This document shows, piece after piece, positions 51,790 to 64,000 of a stretch of DNA of 64,000 nt. Source of the stretch: Desulfosporosinus metallidurans (GTDB lineage: Bacteria > Bacillota > Desulfitobacteriia > Desulfitobacteriales > Desulfitobacteriaceae); contig NZ_MLBF01000001.1 in NCBI RefSeq assembly GCF_001936615.1, positions 62,001 through 126,000 of the forward strand. Reading direction: 5' to 3'. Below the pieces are notes generated by a model that worked only from the letters and a program-made list of their open reading frames with translations, made no database searches and was not told where the DNA came from. Each line of letters opens with the position of its first letter. The first letter of the stretch is position 1. Made by a program: the position numbers and the translations under genes.

Positions 51790-52731
51790 CTACTGCTTAT
51801 GCCCTAACATCATGAGCTTTGTGCCCGGATAATAATGCACCAAAATTTCTTCCACTTTCTTATTCCCTTTTGCCAAATCGTTGGCTCCCCATTGTGACAT
51901 ACCTACAGCATGCCCATTACCATACGTCGTTATAGTAAGGCGCTCCGGTTGCACTACCCATTCGATATCCGTTGAAGAAAGTCCTAGCAATTTTCGCAGT
52001 TGGGTTGCTGGATACACTTTGCCCAGCACTCGAACAGTCTTGGCTCTCCCCACCGCAGTTTTTTCTAAAATCTGAAAGTCACCTAATGTAAATGAAGCCG
52101 CTGATTTCATGATCCCCAACTTTTTATAAAGCTCTTGAGGGGTATAGGAAAAGCTCTTAATATAGCGTTGTAAGTTCTCTTCGCCAGAACTAACGTTTTG
52201 CAAATATGGACGAGGAGAACTCCACACTTCCTCCGACCGCTCGGTAGGTTTTCTTCCGCTACTACTATGGTAATAAGCCTCAATATACTCCCCGTTGGCC
52301 ACAAGGACCATCCCGCGCGTTTCTGTCACGGCCTTTTGTATCTTACCTCGATAGCGCCAATAATTTAACCATCCCCATTTGCCCCTCATCTGAGCATCAG
52401 ACAACCAAGCTTGGGTTTGCACAGTAGTATCTACATCATAACCACAATCCTGTTGATTACTAGAACTAAGCCGTCTCGCTGCATAAGTCCGCGCTGCAAC
52501 GGCCTGGGCCTTTAATGCTTCAGCCTCAAATTCTGCTGGCATTTCGGCGGCCACAACCCCTACCAGATATTCCTCAAGAGGAGATTTTGTAACCCCTCCG
52601 TTGGGCATTAAAACTCGAATCTGCACGTCTTCTGAAATCACCTTCTCTTTTTGCCAACGCAAAACACTCCAGGGAATTATTAATACAATACAAAAGGATA
52701 ACGCAACGAGCCATACCCATTCCTTTTTCAT
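51790..52731 (-). CDS. spoIID: Stage II sporulation protein D, lytic transglycosylase
   Basis: A 313-residue protein with an N-terminal signal anchor (about 5-22) and the SpoIID domain: LEEYLVGVVAAEMPAEFEAEALKAQAVAARTY, the catalytic-site segment around the conserved glutamate in AAEMP, YYHSSSGRKPTERSEEVW and GHAVGMSQWGA. SpoIID removes denuded glycan strands so that the mother-cell membrane can advance in engulfment. The ATG has AGGAGG 6 nt upstream. Order murA-spoIID-spoIIQ-spoIIID-mbl as in Bacillus and Clostridia. Confidence 0.96.
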   Translation of the reverse strand: MKKEWVWLVALSFCIVLIIPWSVLRWQKEKVISEDVQIRVLMPNGGVTKSPLEEYLVGVVAAEMPAEFEAEALKAQAVAARTYAARRLSSSNQQDCGYDVDTTVQTQAWLSDAQMRGKWGWLNYWRYRGKIQKAVTETRGMVLVANGEYIEAYYHSSSGRKPTERSEEVWSSPRPYLQNVSSGEENLQRYIKSFSYTPQELYKKLGIMKSAASFTLGDFQILEKTAVGRAKTVRVLGKVYPATQLRKLLGLSSTDIEWVVQPERLTITTYGNGHAVGMSQWGANDLAKGNKKVEEILVHYYPGTKLMMLGHKQ

Positions 52732-52795
52732 GAACCCTCCTGCGGTACGAGCTTTTTTCTAAATCTATGCAGAAGAGATTTGGAATATGAAATAC

Positions 52796-52837
52796 AAAAA
52801 GAACAAGAAGTAGATTAATCTACCCCTTGTTCTTTTT
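52796..52837 (-). terminator. Terminator of murA
   Basis: AAAAAGAACAAG and CTTGTTCTTTTT pair with an inner TAGAT/ATCTA stem, in the gap between murA and spoIID. Symmetric A and T runs allow action on both strands. Confidence 0.85.
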
Positions 52838-52879
52838 CTACCTCATGGAAAGCCTCATGAACACTGTAACTGACTCCCC

Positions 52880-54130
52880 CTAATCCTCGCGTACTATATC
52901 CGCACCAATGCGAGACAGTTTTTCTTCCACCTTTTCGTAACCACGATCAATGTGATGAATTCCTCGAATAGCAGTTGTCCCTTCCGCTGTCAAGGCTGCC
53001 AGTATTAAAGCGGCCCCAGCCCGCAAATCTGTCGCAGTTACTGGTGCAGCATTCAGACGTTGAATCCCTTGTACGATAGCACTCCGTCCCTCGATCTTGA
53101 TATCCGCACCCATGCGTTTTAGTTCATCCACATGCATAAAACGGTTTTCAAAGACGGTTTCCGTAAATAAACCTGTACCATTGGCTCGAGTTAAAAACGC
53201 CATAAATGGGGCCTGCAGATCCGTCGGAAATCCGGGATGTACTTGGGTTTTAATATCGACAGCATTATAAACGCCATCGCCGCTAATCCGAATTCCATCC
53301 CCTTCTTCTATCATGCGAACCCCGGCCTCCTCCATTTTGGCAATCAGGGGTTTCAGATGGTCCGCAATCACATTTTGAACTAAGACGTCTCCACCGGTTG
53401 CGGCTACAATAAGCAGATAGCTTCCTGCCTCGATACGATCAGGAATTACAGTATGCGAAGTGCTATGAAACTCCCTGACGCCTTCAATATGGATAATGCT
53501 AGTACCAGCGCCGCGCACTTTTCCTCCCATCTCGTTCAGAAACGTTGCTAAGTCCACAATTTCGGGCTCTTGTGCAGCATTTTCTATGAGTGTTGTCCCA
53601 TGGGCCATCGCAGCAGCCATCATAATATTTTCTGTGGCTCCAACGCTTGGGTAGTCTAAGTAAATACGGGCTCCCCTAAGACCTTTTGAAGACACATCCA
53701 GAAATCCATGATCCATTTTGACCTCAGCACCTAATGCTTCTAGACCCTTTAAGTGCCAATTAATCGGACGAGAGCCGATAGCGCACCCACCTGGATGGGA
53801 AATACGAACATGGCCCTTGCGAGCCAGCAGTGGCCCCATGGTGACAATAGACGCTCTCATCTGAGAAACAAGGTCATAGGGCGCCTCAATACAATCTATC
53901 TCATGGGCATGGATCTTCAACGTTGAACCGTTACGCTCAACCGTTGCACCCAAGGCCGAAATAACCTGATTCATTACATTAACATCCAACAGGTCCGGAG
54001 CGTCATCTAGTTGAATGGGTTCGGCACATAGTAAACTAGCAGCAATAATTGGAAGTACGGCATTTTTTGCCCCACTCACGGTGATCGTTCCTTCTAGCGA
54101 TTTGCCGCCTGTTATTGAAAACTTACTCAA
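52880..54130 (-). CDS. murA: UDP-N-acetylglucosamine 1-carboxyvinyltransferase
   Basis: A 416-residue MurA, which transfers enolpyruvate from PEP to UDP-GlcNAc, the first committed step of peptidoglycan synthesis. Lys22 (SGAKNA) and the catalytic Cys116 (HPGGCAIGSRP) are present; Cys at this position implies fosfomycin sensitivity. The inside-out barrel repeats (GGxALTA-type) run to the end. The start is TTG with GGGGGTG about 10 nt upstream. It is followed by spoIID; upstream is ywmB. Confidence 0.97.
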   Translation of the reverse strand: MSKFSITGGKSLEGTITVSGAKNAVLPIIAASLLCAEPIQLDDAPDLLDVNVMNQVISALGATVERNGSTLKIHAHEIDCIEAPYDLVSQMRASIVTMGPLLARKGHVRISHPGGCAIGSRPINWHLKGLEALGAEVKMDHGFLDVSSKGLRGARIYLDYPSVGATENIMMAAAMAHGTTLIENAAQEPEIVDLATFLNEMGGKVRGAGTSIIHIEGVREFHSTSHTVIPDRIEAGSYLLIVAATGGDVLVQNVIADHLKPLIAKMEEAGVRMIEEGDGIRISGDGVYNAVDIKTQVHPGFPTDLQAPFMAFLTRANGTGLFTETVFENRFMHVDELKRMGADIKIEGRSAIVQGIQRLNAAPVTATDLRAGAALILAALTAEGTTAIRGIHHIDRGYEKVEEKLSRIGADIVRED

Positions 54131-54241
54131 ATTCTGAAGACACCCCCTATCTCAGATTATAATTACTTCCGGACTTATTAATATTCTCTTTGAACCGCCA
54201 CTTATCCTGCTTAAATTCGACTATTTTCGTTAAAAAGCACA

Positions 54242-54904
54242 CTAAAATTCTTCTAGCAAAGCGGGCATCGCTAGGACTGTTTGCCCCTCGTTGTTCTTAC
54301 CGCGACAAAGAAGTTGTATGTTAATCCGGTCTTGCCCGGCCCAAACCTTCGTCTTTAAGTTGCTGTGATAGGCTGCAATGGAAACCGTATTTCCTAATAG
54401 GGACCATTGAGCAGGAAGAGCATTTATCTGGCTTAGATAAGCAGAAATGTCTATTGCTTGAGGAACACGTTCATCAATATAAATCTTTCCTCCTACTTTG
54501 GCAAGTTGTTGTGCCATAGTAGTATACCACGTATATAGATTTGTTTCCTCGTTTTTATTCACAATATGACTACCAGAAAGAGTTACGGCTACTTTTCCGC
54601 TCTCCGTTTGAAGGGATTTTGAGTACCAAACCCAATCCGGCATCGGTCGTTTTGCCCAAATTTCAAGTGGAATATCTCCTTGTTCAAACCAAAGAACGAC
54701 CTTTACTTCTGCCTCCTTTGACTGGACAATCCCTGAATTAATGAGCATGGGGACTGCCGTTGAAGAGAGCATACGGGCATCTAGAGTTGGCGTCATCATC
54801 TGAAAAGCAGCCCGCCCCAAACTTATGAGAAAAATGCATACGACAAGTATGGTCATACTATTTCTGTAGAAACTGCGTTTTGGCTCTAATTGTCCAACAA
54901 GCAC
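54242..54904 (-). CDS. YwmB-like membrane-anchored protein
   Basis: A 220-residue protein with an N-terminal membrane helix (about 17-36) and an extracellular domain. The length, position just upstream of murA and downstream of the atp operon, and pattern fit YwmB (the TATA-box-binding-like fold family) of Bacillus, whose function is unknown. Sequence motifs are weak, so the assignment rests largely on synteny. The start is a GTG with AAAGAGG 7-8 nt upstream. The small ywzB (DUF1146) gene that sits between ywmB and atpC in Bacillus is absent here; the gap carries an IS-type relic. Confidence 0.7.
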   Translation of the reverse strand: MLVGQLEPKRSFYRNSMTILVVCIFLISLGRAAFQMMTPTLDARMLSSTAVPMLINSGIVQSKEAEVKVVLWFEQGDIPLEIWAKRPMPDWVWYSKSLQTESGKVAVTLSGSHIVNKNEETNLYTWYTTMAQQLAKVGGKIYIDERVPQAIDISAYLSQINALPAQWSLLGNTVSIAAYHSNLKTKVWAGQDRINIQLLCRGKNNEGQTVLAMPALLEEF

Positions 54905-55021
54905 GTTGAAAACCTCTTTCTCATTCCTATGGTTTTAGCCATAGCTTTACCAAATAATGAGAAAGCTAACATACTTGACCTGGCAAAATTGAATTATAGT
55001 ACATTTGCTTTATTTCCATAG

Positions 55022-55140
55022 TGAACTCGTTCAGCTAAAGCTGAACATCGAGACTTCAGTGGGGGAGTCTACCTCCACCGAAGCAGAGCACGGAATACCC
55101 ACTCCCACTTATAGAAGTGCGAGTCTTGGAAGTGGATAAA
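55022..55140 (+). mobile_element. IS200/IS605-type end relic (in the 54905-55211 gap)
   Basis: The segment has hairpins GTTCAGC/GCTGAAC (55029-55046), GACTTCAGTGGGGGAGTC with GGTGGAG partners, and at the end CCCACTTATAGAAGTGCGAGTC. Bases 55080-55140 are near-identical to 15214-15269 (minus). The layout, with structured RNA-like stems ending in a subterminal hairpin, matches the right end and guide-RNA region of IS200/IS605 TnpB elements. No transposase is left. The rest of the gap contains only the atp terminator. Confidence 0.6.
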
Positions 55141-55150
55141 CTGGACAAAG

Positions 55151-55181
55151 AAAAAAGGCCTTCTTGAAAGGGCCTTTTTTT
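55151..55181 (-). terminator. Terminator of the ATP synthase operon
   Basis: AAAGGCC and GGCCTTT pair around CTTTCAAGAA on the minus strand, followed by TTTC. It begins 31 bp after the atpC stop and is symmetric. Confidence 0.9.
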
Positions 55182-55211
55182 CACGGTAACCAAATCCCTA
55201 AATTTGAGGGC

Positions 55212-55619
55212 CTATTTTGAACCTTCTGAGGCATTGATACGAGCCACCGCTCTGCGTAACGCATATTCAGCTCGCTTGATATCAGTCTCACTAGAAGAAG
55301 CCGACAATCGTTTCATCGCCCGCTCTTTAGCCTCTAGCGCACGAGGAAGATCGATCTCCTCGCTCAACTCAGCTGTATCTGCAAGTACGGTTGCAGAGTT
55401 ATCCGCAACTTCGACAAATCCCCCGGCAAGCGCCAATCGCTTAACATTGCCATTAAGCGTGTAGCGGACTACACCGATGTCAAGTCCAGCAATTAACGGT
55501 GCGTGATTGGGTAGAATTCCTAGTTCACCTGCTCCACCGGGAAGAACAACAAACTCGACCTCTTCTTTCAGGACATTTCCTTCAGGAGAGACAATTCGCA
55601 GTGAGAATGTTCCTGCCAT
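55212..55619 (-). CDS. atpC: ATP synthase F1 epsilon subunit
   Basis: A 135-residue epsilon subunit with the N-terminal beta-sandwich (LPGGAGELGILPNHAPLIAGLDIG) and the C-terminal two-helix hairpin (AKERAMKRLSASSSETDIKRAEYALRRA). It is part of the central stalk and can inhibit ATP hydrolysis through its C-terminal helices. The ATG has GGGG upstream; the gene follows atpD by 3 bp and is last in the operon. Confidence 0.97.
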   Translation of the reverse strand: MAGTFSLRIVSPEGNVLKEEVEFVVLPGGAGELGILPNHAPLIAGLDIGVVRYTLNGNVKRLALAGGFVEVADNSATVLADTAELSEEIDLPRALEAKERAMKRLSASSSETDIKRAEYALRRAVARINASEGSK

Positions 55620-55622
55620 GGC

Positions 55623-57056
<1,434 letters not shown>

Positions 57057-57902
57057 TTATTCTAAGGAAGCTGCTCCTGAGACGATTTCGGATATTTCAG
57101 TCGTGATCGCCGCTTGTCGGGCTCTATTCATCGCCAGCGATAACTTCTCAATCATATCCTTGGCATTATCCGTAGCCGAACTCATTGCCGTCATTCGAGC
57201 CCCTTGCTCACTCGCTTTTCCATCTAGGATCGTCCGAAAGATCTGCGTTTCAACATACTTAGGCAACAGACTGTTCAGGATATCTTCAGCAGACGGCTCA
57301 AAAATGTACTGTTTACCTTGTTTGCCTTCAGGTTGTTCGATCGGAAGTAATTTGATTTGCGAGGGTCTCTGAGTCATCGCAGTGACGAATTCGGTATATA
57401 AGATATACACCTCATCCGCTTCGCCCTGCTCATAAAGGCGAACCACTTCCTGGGCAATCTCTTTGGCTTTATTATAACTCGGATCGTCACCAAGTCCCGT
57501 ATACTCAGCCAAAAACTCAATTTTACCGCGCCGGAAGAAATCTCGACCTTTGCGGCCTACAGTCACCAACTTAACCTCTTGCTGTGTTTCGGCAATTAGT
57601 CCACTGGTCTTCCGAATGAGGTTGGCATTGTACCCTCCGCAGAGACCTCGATCCGAAGTTATCAGCACATAAACCACCTTTTGCACAGGCCGCTTTTTCA
57701 AGAGCGGATGAATAGCATCTACCGGAGCCTGTGCTAGGCGTTCCAAGACCCCTTGCAATTGGCGTGCATAGGGACGAGCAGCGTTAAGTTTTAGTTGGGC
57801 TTTCCTGAGTTTGGCCGCGGATACCATTTTCATCGCCTTGGTGATTTGCTGCATATTGCGAACGCTGCGAATCCGACGACGAATATCTTGTGCTCCTGCC
57901 AC
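57057..57902 (-). CDS. atpG: ATP synthase F1 gamma subunit
   Basis: A 281-residue central stalk subunit. The N-terminal helix AQDIRRRIRSVRNMQQITKAMKMV and C-terminal helix ENIE-type MIEKLSLAMNRARQAAITTEISEIVSGA are the paired coiled coil that rotates within the alpha-beta ring; SDRGLCGGYNANL is the conserved middle motif. I set the start at a GTG at 57902, which gives the usual N-terminus MAGAQDIRRRIRS; a GTG 9 bp upstream is also possible. It follows atpA by about 24 bp. Confidence 0.96.
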   Translation of the reverse strand: MAGAQDIRRRIRSVRNMQQITKAMKMVSAAKLRKAQLKLNAARPYARQLQGVLERLAQAPVDAIHPLLKKRPVQKVVYVLITSDRGLCGGYNANLIRKTSGLIAETQQEVKLVTVGRKGRDFFRRGKIEFLAEYTGLGDDPSYNKAKEIAQEVVRLYEQGEADEVYILYTEFVTAMTQRPSQIKLLPIEQPEGKQGKQYIFEPSAEDILNSLLPKYVETQIFRTILDGKASEQGARMTAMSSATDNAKDMIEKLSLAMNRARQAAITTEISEIVSGAASLE

Positions 57903-57926
57903 CTCGTTCACCTACTCCTTTTTAAT

Positions 57927-60002
<2,076 letters not shown>

Positions 60003-60006
<4 letters not shown>

Positions 60007-60500
60007 TGCATATCCCCTACTTCTTGAATGAATTGTTCAATGAGCTGTCCTTGGCCCTTCATGTCAAGCTTTTGTCGAATAATCTTTTCAGCCACTAGGA
60101 CTGACAAATCGGCAACTTGAGCTTTAACCTCAGAAATCGCCCGATCACGTTCGCGTTCAATATCAACAAGGGCAGATTTCTTGATTTTCTCAGCTTCTAC
60201 GTGGGATTCAGCTAAGATTTCAGCTGAGCGTGCTTCGCTTACCTTTGTAGCCTTAGCAATCACTTCTTGGGCTTCTTGGCGAGCTTTACGCATTTCTTCT
60301 TGGTATTCGCGTTTTATTTGCTCTGCCTGTTGTCGTTCATTTTCTGCCTGAGCAAGCATGGATTCGATGTTGCTCCGCCGTTCTTCCATCATTTTCATCA
60401 GCGGACCCCAAGCTTTTTTACTGAGCAGCCAAACGAGCAACAGGAAAGATAAGACCGTAGCTAATACCGTATAGTCAAATTGAATAGGATTCCCACCCAA
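60003..60500 (-). CDS. atpF: ATP synthase Fo b subunit
   Basis: A 165-residue protein with one N-terminal membrane helix (about 7-25, YTVLATVLSFLLLVWLL) and a long charged helix (QAENERQQAEQIKREYQEEMRKARQEAQEV) that forms the peripheral stator as a dimer. The start is a TTG with AGGGGGG 8 nt upstream. It follows atpE after a 110-bp gap. Confidence 0.96.
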
Positions 60501-60611
60501 TGGTCTACCCCCCTCTCGAGTCTGATTGACGTCGGGATGATTTTTTTCAAGGGGGAACTCTCGTTCCCCCTTGAATTAAGATGGGCCGTATTCTTAGCCC
60601 AGTACACGAAC

Positions 60612-60890
<279 letters not shown>

Positions 60891-60937
60891 TCAGTGAGCC
60901 TAAAAGATCACTGAAAAATGACACCAAAATGAACCGC

Positions 60938-61693
60938 CTAATGTTCTGTAGCCGTAACAGCCTGCGATATGTAAGCTGTAGTCAGTACCACAAACACGTA
61001 CGATTGGATGGATCCGATAAAAATACTAAAGGCCAGCCAAATTGTCGTCGGAATAATCCCAGGCAACACCCAGATTCCCGGAAGCATAAGAATAACCTTA
61101 AGTAGAATTTCACCGGCAAAGATGTTTCCGAAAAGACGAAAGGCCAGTGTCATCGGTTTGGAAATCAAGTCAATGGCGTGAATGAGAACGAACACTGGAT
61201 TGGGTTCTATAAAGTGATGGAAATAATGGACTCCCTTATACTTAATACCTAAGGAAACGACTAAAATAATGGTTAACAAGGCAAGAGACGCTGTTGTGTT
61301 AATATCAGCGGTTGGTGACTGCAACGATGGCCCCTCGAAAATCTTGTTTAATTGGGCAAATTCTATGTGGAAATGTTCAAAAAGGTTAAATGTAAAGTTT
61401 GGGATGAGACCAAGCATATTGGAAAAGAAAACAAACAAGATTAACGTTAACAAATAACCTAGCAGTGGGCGTCCCTTTTCATCGTCCATGTTATCGGATA
61501 CAAGATTACGGACGAAATCAACAATCCACTCTAAGACATTTTGCATTTTACCAGGTTTACCGCTGGTTAAATGCCGTACCCCAAGATAACAGAACAACAA
61601 GATCGCAGCCATGGCAGTCCAGGTCATAATTAATGTCTTAGCGTGAAACGTCATATTTCCCAAATGCCACAAAACTAGCTCTTCTTTATGCAC
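60938..61693 (-). CDS. atpB: ATP synthase Fo a subunit
   Basis: A 251-residue membrane protein with five to six helices. The essential arginine lies in KPMTLAFRLFGNIFAGE, which faces the c-ring Glu; PNPVFVLIHAIDLISKP precedes it. It provides the two half-channels. The start is a GTG at 61693 preceded by AAAGGGGTG at 8 nt, overlapping the end of the atpI-like gene by 8 bp. Confidence 0.96.
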   Translation of the reverse strand: MHKEELVLWHLGNMTFHAKTLIMTWTAMAAILLFCYLGVRHLTSGKPGKMQNVLEWIVDFVRNLVSDNMDDEKGRPLLGYLLTLILFVFFSNMLGLIPNFTFNLFEHFHIEFAQLNKIFEGPSLQSPTADINTTASLALLTIILVVSLGIKYKGVHYFHHFIEPNPVFVLIHAIDLISKPMTLAFRLFGNIFAGEILLKVILMLPGIWVLPGIIPTTIWLAFSIFIGSIQSYVFVVLTTAYISQAVTATEH

Positions 61694-62057
61694 TTTTTTT
61701 ATCACCCCTTTCTGCTGAATTTTGATGTATTGCAACGGTGATGAATGAAGCTATCACCCCGAAAGCAATCCCTAACGCTAAGCTGTAGAGCCAACTCGCT
61801 TGGAAGCGAGCGACAGCCACGACAACAAGAGTGATCATACCCAATCGAGCCAATAAGCTCCGCCGCATCTGCCCGAGCGCTGACCGAGTATCAAGTTCTG
61901 AACTGCGCAGCACATCGCGACGAAACCAAATAGTATATCCAAATCCTACCCAGTATCCAACCAAACTACCCATAAAGGTCGGTTGGCCTGTTATTGCTAT
62001 CACAATCAACACACAAGCCGTTCCACTCCATAAGGCTACGAAGCTACTCTTCATCAT
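61686..62057 (-). CDS. atpI: ATP synthase subunit I-like membrane protein
   Basis: A 123-residue protein with four hydrophobic segments. The WVGFGYTIWFRRDVLRS loop is seen between the second and third. AtpI assists c-ring assembly or magnesium supply for the synthase. The ATG at 62057 with GGGG 6 nt upstream is preferred; a TTG 12 bp earlier is an alternative. It overlaps the end of the atpZ-like gene, so translation is coupled. Confidence 0.85.
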   Translation of the reverse strand: MMKSSFVALWSGTACVLIVIAITGQPTFMGSLVGYWVGFGYTIWFRRDVLRSSELDTRSALGQMRRSLLARLGMITLVVVAVARFQASWLYSLALGIAFGVIASFITVAIHQNSAERGDKKSA

Positions 62058-62292
62058 TTGATGCCCCAAACTCTTTTAAAGTGATAACAAGATAGCCCCC
62101 TCCGAGTGCCAATCCGCTTAACATTAAAATTATTGTTAACCATGGCCGAGTGCTCCAGCGTGCATCTAGATAACGCCCTAGCAAAAATCCTCCCCCGACC
62201 AATCCTGCCAACGATGAAGCAATGCTTGATCCGACCGCGACGCCTTTTTGCCATGCTTTCTTGTTCACTGCATCTAATCCCTTTTCAGTCAT
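62044..62292 (-). CDS. atpZ: AtpZ/AtpI-like two-helix membrane protein
   Basis: An 82-residue protein with two membrane helices (about 16-40 and 48-70) and the family segment LVGGGFLLGRYLDARWSTRPW. AtpZ proteins pair with AtpI upstream of atpB in many Firmicutes and may help magnesium or calcium entry or c-ring assembly. The start site is uncertain: no clear ribosome binding site precedes this ATG or a TTG 15 bp upstream. First gene of the atp operon; the 154-bp gap before it is AT-rich and must hold the operon promoter, which I could not define. Confidence 0.8.
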   Translation of the reverse strand: MTEKGLDAVNKKAWQKGVAVGSSIASSLAGLVGGGFLLGRYLDARWSTRPWLTIILMLSGLALGGGYLVITLKEFGASNDEE

Positions 62293-62461
62293 TTTAGAAC
62301 GAGTCAACTAGACTTTTCGTTGATTTTTGCTTGCCTGAGCTATCCTTTTAGTTTTGAATTTTCTAGAAGTTTCTTACAAATATGCTTGTATTTATAGTTT
62401 AACACATTTCAGCATTACTTTGTACTTTTTTATACAACATAGTTAAATTTTATCTCTGCAG

Positions 62462-63583
62462 TTAATTTTCCGCAATAATTGATACAATTTTTATGGCCGC
62501 GGACCCATCTCCGTAAGGATTTATAGCCATTGCCATTTTCTGATAGGCAGTTTGGTCGCCCAGAAGGCGCTTTAGTTCAGAGAATACGCTTTCGTAATTA
62601 GTGCCCACGAGAGATACCGTCCCTGCATCCACTGCTTCAGGCCGTTCAGTAGTATCTCTCACCACTAAGACCGGAACTCCAAGGGATGGAGCTTCTTCCT
62701 GAATCCCCCCCGAGTCTGTCAAAATTAAATGTGCACGTGCCATTAGATTTACAAAGGGCTCATAGTCCAGCGGTTCAACAAGATTGACTCGGGGATGGGC
62801 TCCCAATACCTCAGTGACCACTTTTCGCACCTTGGGATTTTTATGTACTGGAAACACAACATGCGTATCCGGGAATGTTTCAAGCATACTTTTTAAGGCC
62901 TGATAAATCTGACGCATCGGTTCACCGAGGTTTTCCCGACGGTGTGTTGTGACGAGAACCATCCTTGACTTTTTACCCTGCTTTAGAATCGCTTGAATTT
63001 CAGGATCAAGAAAACTATACTCTGGTTTCACAGTTGCTAACAAAGCATCAATGACTGTATTGCCTGTTACGAAAATTTTCTCTGGGGCGATCCCTTCTTG
63101 CAGGAGATTCCGTTTTGCCGTCTCTGTAGGGGCGAAATGAAAATCTGTCAGAACGCTTGCTAATCTACGATTCATTTCTTCTGGAAATGGGGAATACTTA
63201 TTTCCCGTTCGCAGCCCGGCTTCTACATGCCCGACTGGAATTTGCGCATAAAATGCAGCAAGTGCAGCCACAAACGTGGTTGTTGTGTCCCCATGCACCA
63301 ACACAAGATCAGGGAGTTCACGTTGAAAAACCACTTTGAGCCCACTCAGCGCACGTGTCGTGATTTCTGTTAACGTTTGCCCCTGCTTCATGAGATTTAG
63401 ATCAAAATCGGGAACCATTTTAAACAGCTTTAAAACTTGATCTAACATCTCGCGATGCTGAGCTGTCACGGCAACCTGACAAAGGATGGATTCTTTCTGG
63501 CGAAGCGCTTGGATCACTGGAGCCATTTTTATGGCCTCCGGGCGCGTACCAAACACAACCATCACTTTTTTTCGATTTATCAC
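62462..63583 (-). CDS. wecB: UDP-N-acetylglucosamine 2-epimerase (non-hydrolysing)
   Basis: A 373-residue GT-B-fold enzyme that interconverts UDP-GlcNAc and UDP-ManNAc. Conserved parts are VFGTRPEAIKMAPVI, TAQHREMLDQVL, VHGDTTTTF, HVEAGLRTGNKYSPFPEEMNR, VTTHRRENLG and LTDSGGIQEEAPSLGVPVLV, including the catalytic acid/base residues. UDP-ManNAc feeds teichoic acid linkage synthesis with the WecG/TagA enzyme of this window. The start is a GTG with GGAGGG 7-8 nt upstream. It follows the dCMP deaminase gene and precedes the atp operon, the usual clostridial order. Confidence 0.96.
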   Translation of the reverse strand: MINRKKVMVVFGTRPEAIKMAPVIQALRQKESILCQVAVTAQHREMLDQVLKLFKMVPDFDLNLMKQGQTLTEITTRALSGLKVVFQRELPDLVLVHGDTTTTFVAALAAFYAQIPVGHVEAGLRTGNKYSPFPEEMNRRLASVLTDFHFAPTETAKRNLLQEGIAPEKIFVTGNTVIDALLATVKPEYSFLDPEIQAILKQGKKSRMVLVTTHRRENLGEPMRQIYQALKSMLETFPDTHVVFPVHKNPKVRKVVTEVLGAHPRVNLVEPLDYEPFVNLMARAHLILTDSGGIQEEAPSLGVPVLVVRDTTERPEAVDAGTVSLVGTNYESVFSELKRLLGDQTAYQKMAMAINPYGDGSAAIKIVSIIAEN

Positions 63584-63656
63584 GTATTATACCCTCCGAT
63601 TGACATGCCAATCACTTAAAATTATTTAATTAGGAAGAGCGAACGACATATCACGT

Positions 63657-64000
63657 TTATGATTCGGTAAGTTGTTCAAACTCTAATCCTGCTTCTCTCG
63701 CCATATCCACTGCCAACTGATCTGGATAAGAATGAACATAGACCACACGTTTCACTCCAACATTAATCAGCAATTTTGTACATAGTGCGCAAGGCTGATG
63801 GGTCACATAGAGATCCGCCCCCCTAATTGCGACCCCATGTTTAGCCGCCTGTACAAGAGCATTTTGCTCCGCATGTACAGCACGGCAGATCTCATGTCGT
63901 TCCCCAGAAGGAACGCCTAAGCTCTGCCGTAGACAACCGACTTCATCACAATGTTGGAGTCCCGAGGGACTCCCATTATATCCTGTGCTCAAAATTTGTT
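63657..64000 (-). CDS. comEB: ComEB-like dCMP deaminase, C-terminal part (gene runs off the window)
   Basis: At least 114 residues of a zinc-dependent deaminase. The frame stays open to base 64000, with [13 protein letters not shown] at the visible N-terminus, so the true start is outside; a TTG at 63992 is not the start because the conserved segment before it is already in frame. Zinc-binding motifs are HAEQNAL (catalytic Glu) and PCALC. It converts dCMP to dUMP for thymidylate synthesis; in Bacillus the comEB gene is in a competence operon without being required for uptake. The next gene downstream is wecB. Confidence 0.93.
   Translation of the reverse strand, partial: QILSTGYNGSPSGLQHCDEVGCLRQSLGVPSGERHEICRAVHAEQNALVQAAKHGVAIRGADLYVTHQPCALCTKLLINVGVKRVVYVHSYPDQLAVDMAREAGLEFEQLTES

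Overview
The window looks like a chromosomal segment of an endospore-forming, low-to-mid GC Firmicute of the Desulfitobacterium/Desulfosporosinus type (Clostridia). This is inferred from gene content and gene order, not from a database search. Supporting signs are the sporulation genes spoIID, spoIIQ, spoIIID and mbl downstream of murA, the sigI-rsgI pair, a split two-subunit transketolase, the rapZ-yvcK-whiA-rpoN order, the hpf-secA-prfB order, strong AAGGAGG-type ribosome binding sites, many GTG/TTG starts, and no outer-membrane genes. Almost all genes lie on the minus strand. No rRNA, tRNA, prophage, intact transposase or CRISPR array was seen.

Layout. 0-3.5 kb: rpoN (5' part), whiA, yvcK and rapZ form one tight operon. 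3.6-12.2 kb: a looser accessory stretch with an orphan sugar-binding lipoprotein, a B12-type radical SAM protein, an MFS exporter, a plus-strand heptad-repeat coiled-coil gene, a polysaccharide deacetylase, an FMN-dependent alpha-hydroxy-acid dehydrogenase with an N-terminal cysteine cluster, and a HAD phosphatase. 12.3-17.3 kb: uvrA and uvrB, separated by mobile-element debris. 17.5-21.4 kb: a sugar-binding-protein-like lipoprotein with a hydrophilic tail, a YvlD-like membrane protein, an HDOD protein and a P-loop ATPase. 21.5-25.6 kb: ftsE, ftsX, an EnvC/PcsB-like hydrolase and ctpA, a cell-wall remodelling set. 25.8-33.1 kb: transketolase pair, prfB with its programmed frameshift, secA, hpf and a cold-shock gene. 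33.2-39.3 kb: a polar amino acid ABC transporter and a dipeptide/oligopeptide ABC transporter. 39.7-46.5 kb: zinc-ribbon protein, comFC, comFA, a small membrane protein, an O-antigen-ligase-like protein, fabZ and a divergent glycosyltransferase. 46.6-49.3 kb: rsgI, sigI and a WecG/TagA enzyme. 49.4-54.9 kb: mbl, spoIIID, spoIIQ, spoIID, murA and ywmB. 55.2-62.3 kb: complete F1Fo ATP synthase operon atpZ-I-B-E-F-H-A-G-D-C. 62.4-64 kb: wecB and the 3' part of a dCMP deaminase gene.

The genes are mostly housekeeping: envelope synthesis and remodelling, sporulation, energy conservation, DNA repair, translation and import. The unusual content is in the intergenic DNA. There is a nested three-way-junction palindrome between secA and prfB, a 90-bp non-coding tandem repeat between hpf and secA with a variant copy 12 kb away, three likely IS200/IS605-type end relics, two abutting perfect DnaA boxes upstream of dppA, and several REP-like palindromes touching stop codons. 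Protein-level oddities include an apparently inactive SpoIIQ that keeps its zinc ligands, a tandem ATPase whose second P-loop is gone, and an arginine in the RapZ Walker A motif. Where the ribosome binding site clearly favoured an internal start codon, the shorter start is reported.
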